A DNA stretch of 58,753 bases from DAOVQB01 sp023128935 (GCA_030628905.1 DAOVQB010000005.1:1-58753), one strand, 5' to 3'; shown: positions 8,630-16,513, counted from the stretch's first letter. Notes: generated from the sequence alone by a model not told the origin. Translations and numbers: made by a program.

Positions 8630-9445
8630 CTACGAGTCGGGTCGTCCCACATTGTCAACATAGAACGTTCCCGGCCCATCATCCCAGGACGCGAAACTGA
8701 TGTGCGTCAGCACCTCGGGCACTGATTTCTTCTTGGACTTGAATGCGCGCAGGCGGACCGGCTCTGTTGTCACCCCTGGAACCGATACGAAATAGACCTT
8801 CTTGGGCACATTTACGTCCACTACAATCGTGTGCCACTTCTTGATGTCCAGGTTTGAAACCACCAGAGTCCGCTGGTCCCATTTCTCAGGTGATATGCCC
8901 TCGAAGGCAAAGAGGTCCAGCTTGCCGGGCGCCGCCGCGTTCTCGAAGGCCAGGAAGACAAATCGCTCTGGCCCGGCACCGTTGGGCCCCCTCCCCTTCA
9001 CCGAGGCGTTACCGATCATCTGAAAGGCAGAGCGATTGAAGGGTGGGAGAATCTCTTTTACATAGATGTCCCACTTGAGCGAGAACCGACCATCCTGGGG
9101 CCCAGAGAAGCTCTGTGAGAGATAGGTATTGAACTCAGGGCTGGCCTTGATCATGGCCTTATGGGTCTCATTTCCGCCGATCGGTTTGGTACTCAGTTTC
9201 AGGAATTTGCGGCCGCTCTCGCCATTGCGCTTGTCCCTGCGGCTTTCGTACCAACCCTTCCGGTCAGTGCGGCGGTTGCGAAGCTGATTGCCGCTGCTGA
9301 TGGCCTCGAAACTGCCGTCGATAAGCAGCTCGTCCTGCCCGGGGGCAGAGGCGGGTTCACCCGGAAAAGCGCTCAGCGTGGCCAGAAACAGAAGAGCCGC
9401 GAGACACGGGACCGTATGGGTCAGGCTGCACAGCCAACGATTCAT
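8630..9445 (-). CDS. exported protein of unknown function, lectin-like beta-sandwich
   Basis: I do not recognise a named family. The 271-residue product begins with a signal peptide (MNRWLCSLTHTVPCLAALLFLATL...). The mature part starts 'LLIDGSFEAISSGN' and ends 'ISFASWDDGPGTFYVDNVG', an opening and ending common in jelly-roll (carbohydrate-binding or concanavalin-like) modules of secreted proteins. Between them are alternating beta-type segments such as 'FSLKWDIYVKEI' and 'KWHTIVVDVNVPKKVYFVSV'. The start is supported by GGAGAGGAGAGGAA immediately before ATG 9445. It is convergent with the deiminase gene and divergent from the EamA gene. Binding of a glycan or surface polymer is only a guess. 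Confidence 0.75.
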   Translation of the reverse strand: MNRWLCSLTHTVPCLAALLFLATLSAFPGEPASAPGQDELLIDGSFEAISSGNQLRNRRTDRKGWYESRRDKRNGESGRKFLKLSTKPIGGNETHKAMIKASPEFNTYLSQSFSGPQDGRFSLKWDIYVKEILPPFNRSAFQMIGNASVKGRGPNGAGPERFVFLAFENAAAPGKLDLFAFEGISPEKWDQRTLVVSNLDIKKWHTIVVDVNVPKKVYFVSVPGVTTEPVRLRAFKSKKKSVPEVLTHISFASWDDGPGTFYVDNVGRPDS

Positions 9446-9590
9446 GTTCCTCTCCTCTCCAACCCCCAGCCCTGGAACCCAGGGAGTGAATCGCGCCCAA
9501 TTGGCAGCGCACCGCGCGCCTTGCTTTTGGCCACCGCGGGCAGCTACATTCTGCCCTTCTGGCAAGCATCAGTCCAGGCGTAATCGCCAG

Positions 9591-9674
9591 GTTGGAGCGG
9601 GGATTGGAGCGGGAGTTAGAGCGGGGGTTGGAGCGGGGGTTGGGGCGGGAGTTAGAGCGGGGATTGGAGCGAGG
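9591..9674 (+). repeat. seven copies of a 12-bp tandem repeat
   Basis: Seven head-to-tail units of consensus RTTRGAGCGGGR run from 9591 to 9674, with a decayed eighth unit after them. The array ends 15 bases before the start codon of the EamA gene at 9690. Because 12 is a multiple of three, the frame is open through it and would encode a V/I-G/R-A-G repeat if translation began upstream; I consider it untranslated. Confidence 0.85.
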
Positions 9675-9689
9675 GTTGGGGGAACGTGG

Positions 9690-10565
9690 ATGGGTGAGAT
9701 CTATGCGCTCTCCTGCGCCCTCGTCTGGGCATTCGCCGTCATCCTGCTGAGACGCTCAGGCGTAAGCGTGAGCCCGTTCCAGCTCAATCTCTTCCGCGTG
9801 GTCTTCAGTGCGCCCCTCATTGCCGGCACCATGCTGGTCGTGGGTATTCCCTTCCTGCACGGCGCTCCCGCTCGCGATTACCTGATCCTCATTGTCAGCG
9901 GCGTCATCGGCATCGCTCTCTCCGACACGCTATTTCACAAGAGTCTGAACCTAGTGGGAGCGGGAATCACGGCCATCATCGACACGGCCTATGCGCCCAC
10001 GACGGTACTCTTGGCGTACCTGTTTCTCGCCGAGCAGGTGCGGACATGCGATCTGTTGGGCATGGGCCTGATCATCAGCGCGGTACTCCTCTCCTCCACA
10101 CTCCAACCCCCGGAAGGGCGATCTGCCAGGGATCTGGTTATGGGCATCGGCCTGGGGATCATGGGCATTGCCCTCCTCGCCCTTAGTATAATCATCGCAA
10201 AACCGGTTCTGAACCGCTCTCCCGTCATGTGGGCCGTCGCCGTGCGGCAGTTCGGGAGCCTGATTGTGCTAGTGGGAATCGCCGCTTTCTCACCCGGGAG
10301 AGGCAGGATCTTTGCTGTACTGCGGCCCTCACATGCATGGCGAGCGATGGTCCCGGCAACGGTTCTCGGTTCCTATATCGCCCTGATTCTCTGGGTCGCG
10401 GGGATGAAGTACACGCTGGCCAGTATCGCGGCGATCCTGAACCAATCCTCTACGGTCTTCATTCTCATCCTCTCCGTGGTCCTTCTGCGCGAGCGCATGA
10501 CATTGCGCAAGGCCATCTCGGGGCTCCTGGCATTCGCCGGAGTCCTCCTGGTCGCGTTGCGGTGA
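9690..10565 (+). CDS. EamA/DMT-family transporter
   Basis: A 291-residue inner-membrane protein with about ten hydrophobic segments in two homologous EamA halves (about 1-138 and 148-291). Signature-like stretches are 'LSCALVWAFAVILLRRSG' at the start, 'GVIGIALSDTLFHKSLNLVG' and 'ITAIIDTAYAPTTVLLAYLF' in the first half, and 'LASIAAILNQSSTVFILIL' followed by 'ERMTLRKAISGLLAFAGVLL' in the second. Members export small metabolites or amino acids; the substrate cannot be inferred. ATG 9690 follows a G-rich stretch (GGTTGGGGGAA) that can serve as ribosome-binding site. The frame stays open to 9288, passing through the 12-bp repeat array, but the first hydrophobic helix begins right after 9690. It ends 29 bases from the convergent rsmI. 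Confidence 0.88.
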   Translation: MGEIYALSCALVWAFAVILLRRSGVSVSPFQLNLFRVVFSAPLIAGTMLVVGIPFLHGAPARDYLILIVSGVIGIALSDTLFHKSLNLVGAGITAIIDTAYAPTTVLLAYLFLAEQVRTCDLLGMGLIISAVLLSSTLQPPEGRSARDLVMGIGLGIMGIALLALSIIIAKPVLNRSPVMWAVAVRQFGSLIVLVGIAAFSPGRGRIFAVLRPSHAWRAMVPATVLGSYIALILWVAGMKYTLASIAAILNQSSTVFILILSVVLLRERMTLRKAISGLLAFAGVLLVALR

Positions 10566-10594
10566 GTGTGTTAGGGATTTGGCGAGCTTCAGAT

Positions 10595-11299
10595 TCAGGA
10601 ATCGGATTTGCGTATTAGCTTCGGATGATTTCCCGCGATCACGACAACGACCTCGCCCCGCACCTTGCGGCCGGTAAACGCCTCGGCAAGGTCCGAGAGG
10701 TAGCCCCGATGCACGGCCTCGAATCTCTTCGTGAGTTCCACGCATACGGCGGCGCGCCGATCCCCCAGAACGACCAGGGCGAGTTCGAGCAGCGTACCCA
10801 CCCGGTAGGGGGACTCAAAAACAACAAGCGTATGCGGCGACTCCAGTTCCCTCTCCAGAAACCTGCGCCTGGGACCCGGCTTCCGAGGAGGAAACCCCTT
10901 GAACGTGAAGCTGGAGGTGGGCAAGCCCGAACTCAGGAGGGCCGGCTCAACGGCGCCGGCGCCGGGGATTACTTCCAGCCTGTGCCCCTGGTCAAGGGCC
11001 GCCGTGACAATTCTGTATCCGGGATCGCTGATACAGGGATACCCGGCATTCGAGCAGAGAGCCACATCCAAACCAGCAGCCAGGCGCCTCAGGATTCTCC
11101 GTCCACCTTGCTCTTCGTTGTGCTCGTGGTAGGAAAGCAAGCGCTGCCGCGGTTTGATACCAAAGCGATCGAGAAGCACGCGAGTTTTGCGTGTGTCCTC
11201 GCACGCTATGACATTTACTGTCCCCAGAACCTGAATGGCCCTGTGGCTGATGTCTCCCAGGTTCCCGATGGGTGTCGCTATGACGTAGAGAGTTGCCAT
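10595..11299 (-). CDS. rsmI: 16S rRNA (cytidine1402-2'-O)-methyltransferase
   Basis: Methylates the ribose of C1402 in 16S rRNA using S-adenosylmethionine. The 234-residue product has the family opening 'MATLYVIATPIGNLGDIS' and then 'VIACEDTRKTRVLLDRFGI', 'LLSYHEHNE' and 'VIPGAGAVEPALLSSGLP'. It continues with 'FTFKGFPPRK' and 'LVVFESPYRV', all in the tetrapyrrole-methylase fold order. One segment, 'CSNAGYPCISDPGYRIV', departs from the common S-D-A-G-T-P version. ATG 11299 has an AGGAG-rich stretch upstream; the frame is open to 11359 without support. It lies downstream of the radical-SAM aminomutase gene on the same strand, 87 bases from it. Confidence 0.93.
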   Translation of the reverse strand: MATLYVIATPIGNLGDISHRAIQVLGTVNVIACEDTRKTRVLLDRFGIKPRQRLLSYHEHNEEQGGRRILRRLAAGLDVALCSNAGYPCISDPGYRIVTAALDQGHRLEVIPGAGAVEPALLSSGLPTSSFTFKGFPPRKPGPRRRFLERELESPHTLVVFESPYRVGTLLELALVVLGDRRAAVCVELTKRFEAVHRGYLSDLAEAFTGRKVRGEVVVVIAGNHPKLIRKSDS

Positions 11300-11386
11300 C
11301 CGAGCTCCTGCCTCCTGGCCGAGAACGGGCCTGCCCGAATCAATCGTGCCTCCTCGCAAGTGGCCCTCATCGGCTCGCCAGAAACC

Positions 11387-13177
11387 CTAGAAGTAGTACC
11401 AGATCGTCTCGTATCTGCTCACATCCTCGCCGATGTTCTCAAGCCTCTCGAGATACTCGAGGATGGGCACGTCCCTTCCGACATATGATCTGACGCCCTG
11501 GGAGATGTTCTTCTCCCAAGGATGGAACTCATAGACACGCGATCCGTCTGGAAGGATCGACAGCATATTGCGATGCTGACGCGCTCGCAGGTAGTTCTTT
11601 CCTTGCCCCGGGACATTGAAAACTGCTTCATCCGTCCGCGAGATACCTGGCAGCAGCCGCGCCTCCTCTTTCTGTTCCTGCATAAGGCGGGCAACGGGGA
11701 CACGATAGGCCTGCATCTCATCCTTGCCCTTCATGTTGAAGGTGTAATAGGGATCGACTCCAGCAAGCCGGAGCACTCGTCTCAAAGCACAGGCTTCAAA
11801 GCGGCGGGACACAAAGAAGGTATAGACCAACTGATTGTACACCGGAATCCGTTTGAATCGGAGTTTCTGTACAGCCGCAACGGCGTCGGGCGTAACCTCG
11901 TAGGCATGTTGGAAGTGTGTCACAATGGCAACTTCCCGCCAGGCAGGCTCGTGATAGCCGGCCAGCATCTCGACCAGGTCGTCGGTGATCCGCATAGGGA
12001 CTGTGACCAGCATCCTCGTTCCGATTCGTATCCGCTCAATGGAGGGGATGTCCGCCAGCCGATCTAGGATGTGCTTGAGTCTTTTGTCAGAAAGGATGAG
12101 TGGATCTCCACCCGTCACCAGCACCTCGGTGATCGAGGGATGCGCCTTGATCCAGTCCACCGCAGCATCGACCTGGCTCTCGGGTATGATTCCCCTGGGA
12201 TCCATTGCATCCTCGATCTCCCAGTTCCTCTGGCAGTAGACGCAAACCTGTGGACAGGTGTTGACTGGCTTGAGGATACAGATGCTCGGGTAGCGCCTCG
12301 TGATTAGATCCACAGGCGAGGTGTCCTCCTCGCGCATGAAGTCCAGAGTCGAAGGATCCTCAGCCCGGAGACGACTGAGTCCCTCCACATAGTCGCGTGG
12401 CGGGATTACCTGAAACCGGACAGAGCGGTCGCGGCCTGAGGGTTCCTCATCCAGGAGCGAGGCATGGTGGGGTGTGATGCCAAAGGGAACGCACCGGGCC
12501 CTGGCCTCGCGGATCGCATCCTCCTCCGCCTGGCCCAAGCTGATCATCTTGCCGAGCACGTCCGGGTCCTTGATCACGTGGCGGATATGCCAGTGCCAGT
12601 CCGCCCAATCCTCCTCGCTGCCGCCCAGCACGTCGAGGACCTTCTGTTTCCTGCCCACTCTTGCCTTGATTACGTCGGCATCCAGGCCGGTCTCGAACTC
12701 GGTCAGGCTCTTCCCCATACGCTCGCCCAGGGCATCCAGCTGGTGGGAACGCTCCACCGCGGCCTGGCGCCCCGTAAGAGAACTCGGCGCGAGCAACTGA
12801 TCGGCCGGGCTTTCTCCAGGCCCTCTCCCATGTATGCCAAGCAGGATGTGGAGTAGGTCAGCGTAGAACGCCGGCGAGAGATCTGGCCTGGCCCTGTGCT
12901 TGGAAATATCCCGGATCGCCTGAGCAACGCTGAAACCGGATAGATGATCGGATCGCCTGGACAGAATGCTCTGTAGGATGTGGGCGCAATCCCGGATGCG
13001 CATGATCCGAATGCCCACACTGGGTTCCCGTTCGTGGAACGTATCGAAACTGATCTGCTGCGCCAGCCCGGCGAGTCTTTCCCTCAAGCTTCCGAGACTC
13101 CGTGCCCCCTTGGCCACTTCGAAGAATATGGGTGCCTTCGATCTCATGTAGTCCGCTGTGAACATGGACTTGTCCAC
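11387..13177 (-). CDS. KamA-family radical-SAM aminomutase, glutamate-type substrate residues
   Basis: Predicted PLP- and [4Fe-4S]-dependent 2,3-aminomutase, 596 residues from GTG 13177 (AAGGAGG lies 8 bases upstream; an ATG at 13207 contains that site in its coding part). The core starts near residue 190 with 'DWADWHWHIRHVI' and carries the cluster motif CPQVCVYC (Cys308, 312, 315). 'LVTGGDPLILSD' and 'IRIGTRMLVTVP' follow, and the PLP lysine is probably Lys527 in 'PGQGKNY'. By alignment with clostridial lysine 2,3-aminomutase, the two aspartates that hold the lysine side chain (Asp293, Asp330) are Lys483 and Asn521 here. That is the pair reported for glutamate 2,3-aminomutase. About 190 N-terminal residues are extra and unrecognised. 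The gene follows the deoxyhypusine-synthase-like gene by 39 bases. Product beta-glutamate is inference. Confidence 0.85.
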   Translation of the reverse strand: MDKSMFTADYMRSKAPIFFEVAKGARSLGSLRERLAGLAQQISFDTFHEREPSVGIRIMRIRDCAHILQSILSRRSDHLSGFSVAQAIRDISKHRARPDLSPAFYADLLHILLGIHGRGPGESPADQLLAPSSLTGRQAAVERSHQLDALGERMGKSLTEFETGLDADVIKARVGRKQKVLDVLGGSEEDWADWHWHIRHVIKDPDVLGKMISLGQAEEDAIREARARCVPFGITPHHASLLDEEPSGRDRSVRFQVIPPRDYVEGLSRLRAEDPSTLDFMREEDTSPVDLITRRYPSICILKPVNTCPQVCVYCQRNWEIEDAMDPRGIIPESQVDAAVDWIKAHPSITEVLVTGGDPLILSDKRLKHILDRLADIPSIERIRIGTRMLVTVPMRITDDLVEMLAGYHEPAWREVAIVTHFQHAYEVTPDAVAAVQKLRFKRIPVYNQLVYTFFVSRRFEACALRRVLRLAGVDPYYTFNMKGKDEMQAYRVPVARLMQEQKEEARLLPGISRTDEAVFNVPGQGKNYLRARQHRNMLSILPDGSRVYEFHPWEKNISQGVRSYVGRDVPILEYLERLENIGEDVSRYETIWYYF

Positions 13178-13216
13178 CGTCGGTGCCTCCTTAGGTAGCC
13201 GATGCATCCGTGCCTT

Positions 13217-14368
13217 TTACGCCGAGGACTTGCTTCCGCGTTTCCTGCCAGCTCTTTTCCTCACGGGGACAACGGAGCGGAGCAAGCATCCATCCCACTT
13301 GTATCGCAGCTCCGCACGCCTCGCAGTCAGGTTCCTTCCCAGAACGTATCCAACCAGCAACGGAAGAGACACGCTTGGCTCCACCCACGCCATGGCGTAG
13401 TGAGCCTCCGACTTGATCTTACCCCACGAGCGGGCCTCGCTGAGCGTTGAGCCTGAGAGGCCACCATCAGCCGTTACTGCTGTCGTCACCTGGAGGGCGT
13501 AATCGTGCCCCCTCTCCTGGCCGTATAGATAGCCCATGACAACGGAATCATTGATGTAATTCTTTGGCACACCGCCAGCAACGTAGATAGCGGCCGTGCA
13601 GGGTGACTTCACGACGATCTGGACCAGCTCATGGTTATCCTGAATCGAGTCGATGCAGACGCCGTCGCGTCGCTCCTTCACAGCCCGCACACGGTGCTCC
13701 GTCAGCCCGATACCGATTGAGGAATCGTTGAGCGCAGGTGAGAACATCGGGATCCCCATGCGCCGGCAGGTTCCCACAATCGATTCCTCATCCTCCAGAT
13801 GGTCCGCAATGTGCTCCAGGAACTGGCGGCTCGAGTAGTTCCCCGGTGGGAGCTCATCAGCCAAGCGGCCGATCCAGGTGTCTGTGTCCCAGAATTTGTC
13901 CTCGTCGACATAGGTGTCGTAGATGCGATCGAGATGGAGCTTCCGCAAGGCGGCGTCGTCAGCGTCAGGAACTCCGATGAAGTGCTGGTGCCCCCTGGCC
14001 TGATAGATGTCCTGGTAGAGAATCGCTCCGGTCGAGACGAGGACATCAACGCCGCCGCATGCGATCAGGTCACGAATCACTCTACGGAGACCCGCAGCAA
14101 TGAGGGGGCCCGCCAACCCCAGCAGTACGGTGGGACGCCTGGGATCGGAGTACATCGCTTTCAGCACTTGGGCGCATTGACCGATACCGCGGGCCTGAAT
14201 GGACATCTTGCCCATCGCTTCGACCATGTCCGCAACCGTCGTGCGCCCATCAAGGACCAGCTGTCGGACCGGCTCGGAACAGATTTTCTCTCTGGCGGCC
14301 TTCTGGCCGGGGGCCAGGGGCTTGTAGGTGACGACTCCATCCTTTCTCCGGCGCAGCATCCCTGCCAT
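13217..14368 (-). CDS. deoxyhypusine-synthase-family protein
   Basis: A 383-residue homologue of deoxyhypusine synthase, the NAD-dependent enzyme that transfers the aminobutyl group of spermidine to a lysine of eIF5A. In bacteria without eIF5A, relatives are thought to act on polyamines. Seen here: 'GLAGPLIAAGLRRVIRDLI' and 'DVLVSTGAILYQDIYQ' (NAD-binding half), 'YVAGGVPKNYINDSVVMG', and 'SEARSWGKIKSEAHY' with the catalytic lysine Lys317 (human Lys329) retained. The position of human His288 is Asn270, as in other bacterial homologues. The C-terminus is basic (VRKRAGRKRGSK). ATG 14368 is chosen because GAGGGGG lies just upstream; the frame is open to 14398. It has its own promoter and leads an operon with the aminomutase gene. 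Confidence 0.85.
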   Translation of the reverse strand: MAGMLRRRKDGVVTYKPLAPGQKAAREKICSEPVRQLVLDGRTTVADMVEAMGKMSIQARGIGQCAQVLKAMYSDPRRPTVLLGLAGPLIAAGLRRVIRDLIACGGVDVLVSTGAILYQDIYQARGHQHFIGVPDADDAALRKLHLDRIYDTYVDEDKFWDTDTWIGRLADELPPGNYSSRQFLEHIADHLEDEESIVGTCRRMGIPMFSPALNDSSIGIGLTEHRVRAVKERRDGVCIDSIQDNHELVQIVVKSPCTAAIYVAGGVPKNYINDSVVMGYLYGQERGHDYALQVTTAVTADGGLSGSTLSEARSWGKIKSEAHYAMAWVEPSVSLPLLVGYVLGRNLTARRAELRYKWDGCLLRSVVPVRKRAGRKRGSKSSA

Positions 14369-14383
14369 CAGACGCCCCCTCTG

Positions 14384-14417
14384 AAGATGAATCATCAAGA
14401 AAGATGAATCATCAAGA
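14384..14417. repeat. 17-bp perfect direct repeat
   Basis: Two exact head-to-tail copies of AAGATGAATCATCAAGA (14384-14400 and 14401-14417) lie in the leader of the deoxyhypusine-synthase-like gene, just outside its start codon. They each contain the near-palindrome GATGAATCATC and could be an operator, or a slippage product. Confidence 0.7.
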
Positions 14418-14481
14418 AACTGTCATCAAACACATACCCAAACGAACGAGATGATCGTTTCTCAACAGGTGTAATTAATTC

Positions 14482-14510
14482 AGCATAGGGGTCTCCTGCA
14501 TGGATTTCAA
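14482..14510 (-). promoter_or_regulatory. promoter of the DHS-like / aminomutase operon
   Basis: Read on the minus strand: TTGAAA (14510-14505), a 17-base spacer, then TATGCT (14487-14482). Matches are 5/6 and 4/6 with ideal spacing. Transcription would start about 110 bases before the start codon at 14368. Confidence 0.5.
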
Positions 14511-14561
14511 CTGCCCCATTGACACACACCCCGCTGCATATAGCCCACCAATTTTCCTGCA

Positions 14562-14590
14562 TTGACTCGGCAAGCTGGTTGAGTTAGCAT
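14562..14590 (+). promoter_or_regulatory. possible promoter for the TlpA/Omp28/DUF6029 operon
   Basis: TTGACT (14562-14567), a 17-base spacer and TAGCAT (14585-14590). It is divergent from the minus-strand promoter at 14482-14510. If used, the transcript would run through the minisatellite before reaching the first gene at 14981. Confidence 0.4.
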
Positions 14591-14705
14591 TCTTTGCCGC
14601 AGTTGCCTCTGGTCCAGACAGTTACAGCTGGTAGCGACAGACCTGATTCAGGCGCAGCCGGAACGTTTACTAAGCGGGATCTCCTTTGAATGGAGGTCTT
14701 CGTCG

Positions 14706-14960
14706 TAGGGGCTCTCTATTGGGTGGAGGTCCTGCATCGTAGATGCCCTACCAGGTGGGAGACCCTGCAGGCTAGATGCCCTACCAGGTGGGGAGGTCCT
14801 GCAGGCTCGATGCCCTACCACGTGGGAGACCCTGCAGGCCGGATGCCCTGCCAGATGGGAGACCCTACACGCTAGATGCCCTACCAGGTGGGAGACCCTG
14901 CGGTGTAGATGCCCTACCAGGTGGGGAGACCCTGCAATGTAGGTGCCCTACTAGCTAGAG
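14706..14960 (+). repeat. 33/34-bp minisatellite, about seven copies
   Basis: Repeat units begin at 14741, 14774, 14808, 14841, 14874, 14907 and 14941, i.e. periods of 33, 34, 33, 33, 33 and 34 bases, with a degenerate unit before (from about 14706). Each unit holds ATGCCCTACCAGGTGGGAG followed by ACCCTGCAGG; the latter includes the palindrome CCTGCAGG. The array fills the leader directly upstream of the TlpA-like gene. The alternation of 33 and 34 breaks any reading frame, so it is not coding. No spacers, so not a CRISPR array. Confidence 0.9.
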
Positions 14961-14980
14961 GTCTCCTCTCCGGAGGAATC

Positions 14981-15673
14981 ATGCGATTTATCTCTCTAGT
15001 GTTTCTGGGTGGACTGGTGGTCATATCCGGGCTTTCGGCCAATGCGAACGCAGCCAAAACCGCTCCCGACTTCACGCTCAAGAACCTCAATGGTAAAAAT
15101 ATCCGCCTTTCAGAAACGTGCAAGACGGGTCCGGTCCTGCTTTCATTCTGGTCCACTTGGTGCAAGAACTGCCCCACAGAGATGAAACACTACCAACGCT
15201 TCGCCGATAAGTATGCGAAACAGGGTTTAACGGTGTTGGCCATCTCAATCGACACCAACAAGACCCTATCCAAGGTTCGCCCTTGGATCAAGGGCCGGGG
15301 ATTCAGGTTTCCCGTCCTGTTGGACACCAATAACAATGTAAAACAACTATACAGAGTCCGTCCTGTTCCCCACACCTTCTTGATTGACCGACTAGGAAGG
15401 ATCGCTTACACGCACGTGGGCTACCGGCCAGGGGACGAGCTTGCAGTCGAGAAGGAAATCCTAAAGGCTCTCCAGGATGATCCAAGCTCAGGAAATGCCG
15501 CTGACACGAACTCTATTGACACAAACTCAGCTGATGCAAACTCCGCCGACACGAACTCCGCCGACACGAACTCCACTGACATGAACTCCACTGACACGGA
15601 TCCTGCCGAAACAAATCCTGCTGGAGGCACCAAGAAGGCATCCCATATGGATGACACAGGAGGAATACGGTGA
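14981..15673 (+). CDS. exported TlpA-like thioredoxin with Asp/Thr/Asn/Ser repeat tail
   Basis: Probable periplasmic thiol-disulfide oxidoreductase, 230 residues. It has a signal peptide (MRFISLVFLGGLVVISGLSA, possibly cut after ANA), a TlpA/ResA-type thioredoxin domain (about 25-165) with active-site WCKNC (Cys61, Cys64) and a cis-proline segment 'VRPVPHTFLID' (Pro130). Residues 173-213 are a low-complexity tail of 5-residue units such as SADTNS, encoded by a 15-bp imperfect tandem repeat (about 15500-15620). The tail is unusual for the family and may be a linker or surface-exposed region. CGGAGGAA precedes ATG 14981. The stop overlaps the GTG start of the next gene by four bases (GTGA), so translation is coupled. 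Confidence 0.88.
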   Translation: MRFISLVFLGGLVVISGLSANANAAKTAPDFTLKNLNGKNIRLSETCKTGPVLLSFWSTWCKNCPTEMKHYQRFADKYAKQGLTVLAISIDTNKTLSKVRPWIKGRGFRFPVLLDTNNNVKQLYRVRPVPHTFLIDRLGRIAYTHVGYRPGDELAVEKEILKALQDDPSSGNAADTNSIDTNSADANSADTNSADTNSTDMNSTDTDPAETNPAGGTKKASHMDDTGGIR

Positions 15674-16428
15674 GACGTCTCTTGCTCCCTGCCCTGGCGC
15701 TCCTGACAATGGGCTGCGGTAAGGACTTGACGGATACGACCGCTCCTCCTGGGCCGGAGGAGTATGACCGCGTGGTTCTCACGGAGCTGTTCACATCCCT
15801 CATGTGCACGAACTGCCCACAGGCGGAAGCGGCCCTAGATTCACTCTACCATGAAGAGGGCTATGAAAGACATGCGGTGATCCATTGGCATCCCACGCTG
15901 GAGCTACCGGATCCCCTGAGAATCCCGGATATGGATGCGCGCTTGCAAGCTTATACCGATCGGTTCGGAACAGTCACGGGATTGCCAACATGCGTTTTTA
16001 ACGGTGTGGGCGAAGTCAAAGGCGGTAATAACGAAACCTATGCCGAATACCGCAGCTGCTTCGATGACGAAATGGCACGGAAGAGTCCATTGTCTATCTC
16101 CTTGGCTCCGACGCTCGGCGAGGACAGCATCGGCGTTGATATCACCATTGCTGCCACCCCCGACACCACTTTCGAGAACCTCGATCTCACGGTAGTGCTG
16201 GTTGAGCATGAGGTTACCAATCCTTGGCCGATGGATCCGCCCACCTTGAGTTTCGTGGCTCGCACAACGTCCACCGAATCGGCTCATATAACTGATGGCG
16301 CGCTGTTGACTGATGTGGAGTTCGCCCTGAATCCCGATTGGGATCGGGAGAAGCTGTACATAGTCGCCTTCTTGCAGAAGCAAGGAATCGGTGAAGTGTT
16401 CCAGGCTGCAATGATACCTATTGAGTAA
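15670..16428 (+). CDS. Omp28-like lipoprotein with CxxC
   Basis: A 252-residue lipoprotein: the signal peptide ends in the lipobox LTMGC, so Cys16 should be lipidated. The N-terminal half resembles the Omp28-related, thioredoxin-like family: 'RVVLTELFTSLMCTNCPQAE' has the redox-type CTNC (Cys46, Cys49), followed by 'AVIHWHP' and 'GLPTCVFNG', a cis-proline-like loop. The C-terminal half ('LDLTVVLVEHEV...', 'LYIVAFLQ') is a beta-sandwich typical of the family. The GTG start overlaps the upstream stop, with AGGAGG at 15658-15663. Middle gene of a three-gene operon with a TlpA-like protein and a predicted outer-membrane barrel, suggesting a shared redox or assembly task at the outer membrane. Confidence 0.85.
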   Translation: MRRLLLPALALLTMGCGKDLTDTTAPPGPEEYDRVVLTELFTSLMCTNCPQAEAALDSLYHEEGYERHAVIHWHPTLELPDPLRIPDMDARLQAYTDRFGTVTGLPTCVFNGVGEVKGGNNETYAEYRSCFDDEMARKSPLSISLAPTLGEDSIGVDITIAATPDTTFENLDLTVVLVEHEVTNPWPMDPPTLSFVARTTSTESAHITDGALLTDVEFALNPDWDREKLYIVAFLQKQGIGEVFQAAMIPIE

Positions 16429-16513
16429 TTGGGAATCCCTTTCTCGACCGGGACCGACCCGGTCCGCAACTAGCCTTGGTTCGGACATATCCGTGGTGAA
16501 GGGGGAACTTGGC

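Noticed and set aside
9288..9689. N-terminal extension of the EamA transporter through the 12-bp repeat
   Set aside because: The extension overlaps the divergent exported-protein gene, has no family match, and the first membrane helix starts right after 9690.
14706..14960. CRISPR array
   Set aside because: Units follow each other without spacers and no cas gene is nearby; it is a tandem minisatellite.
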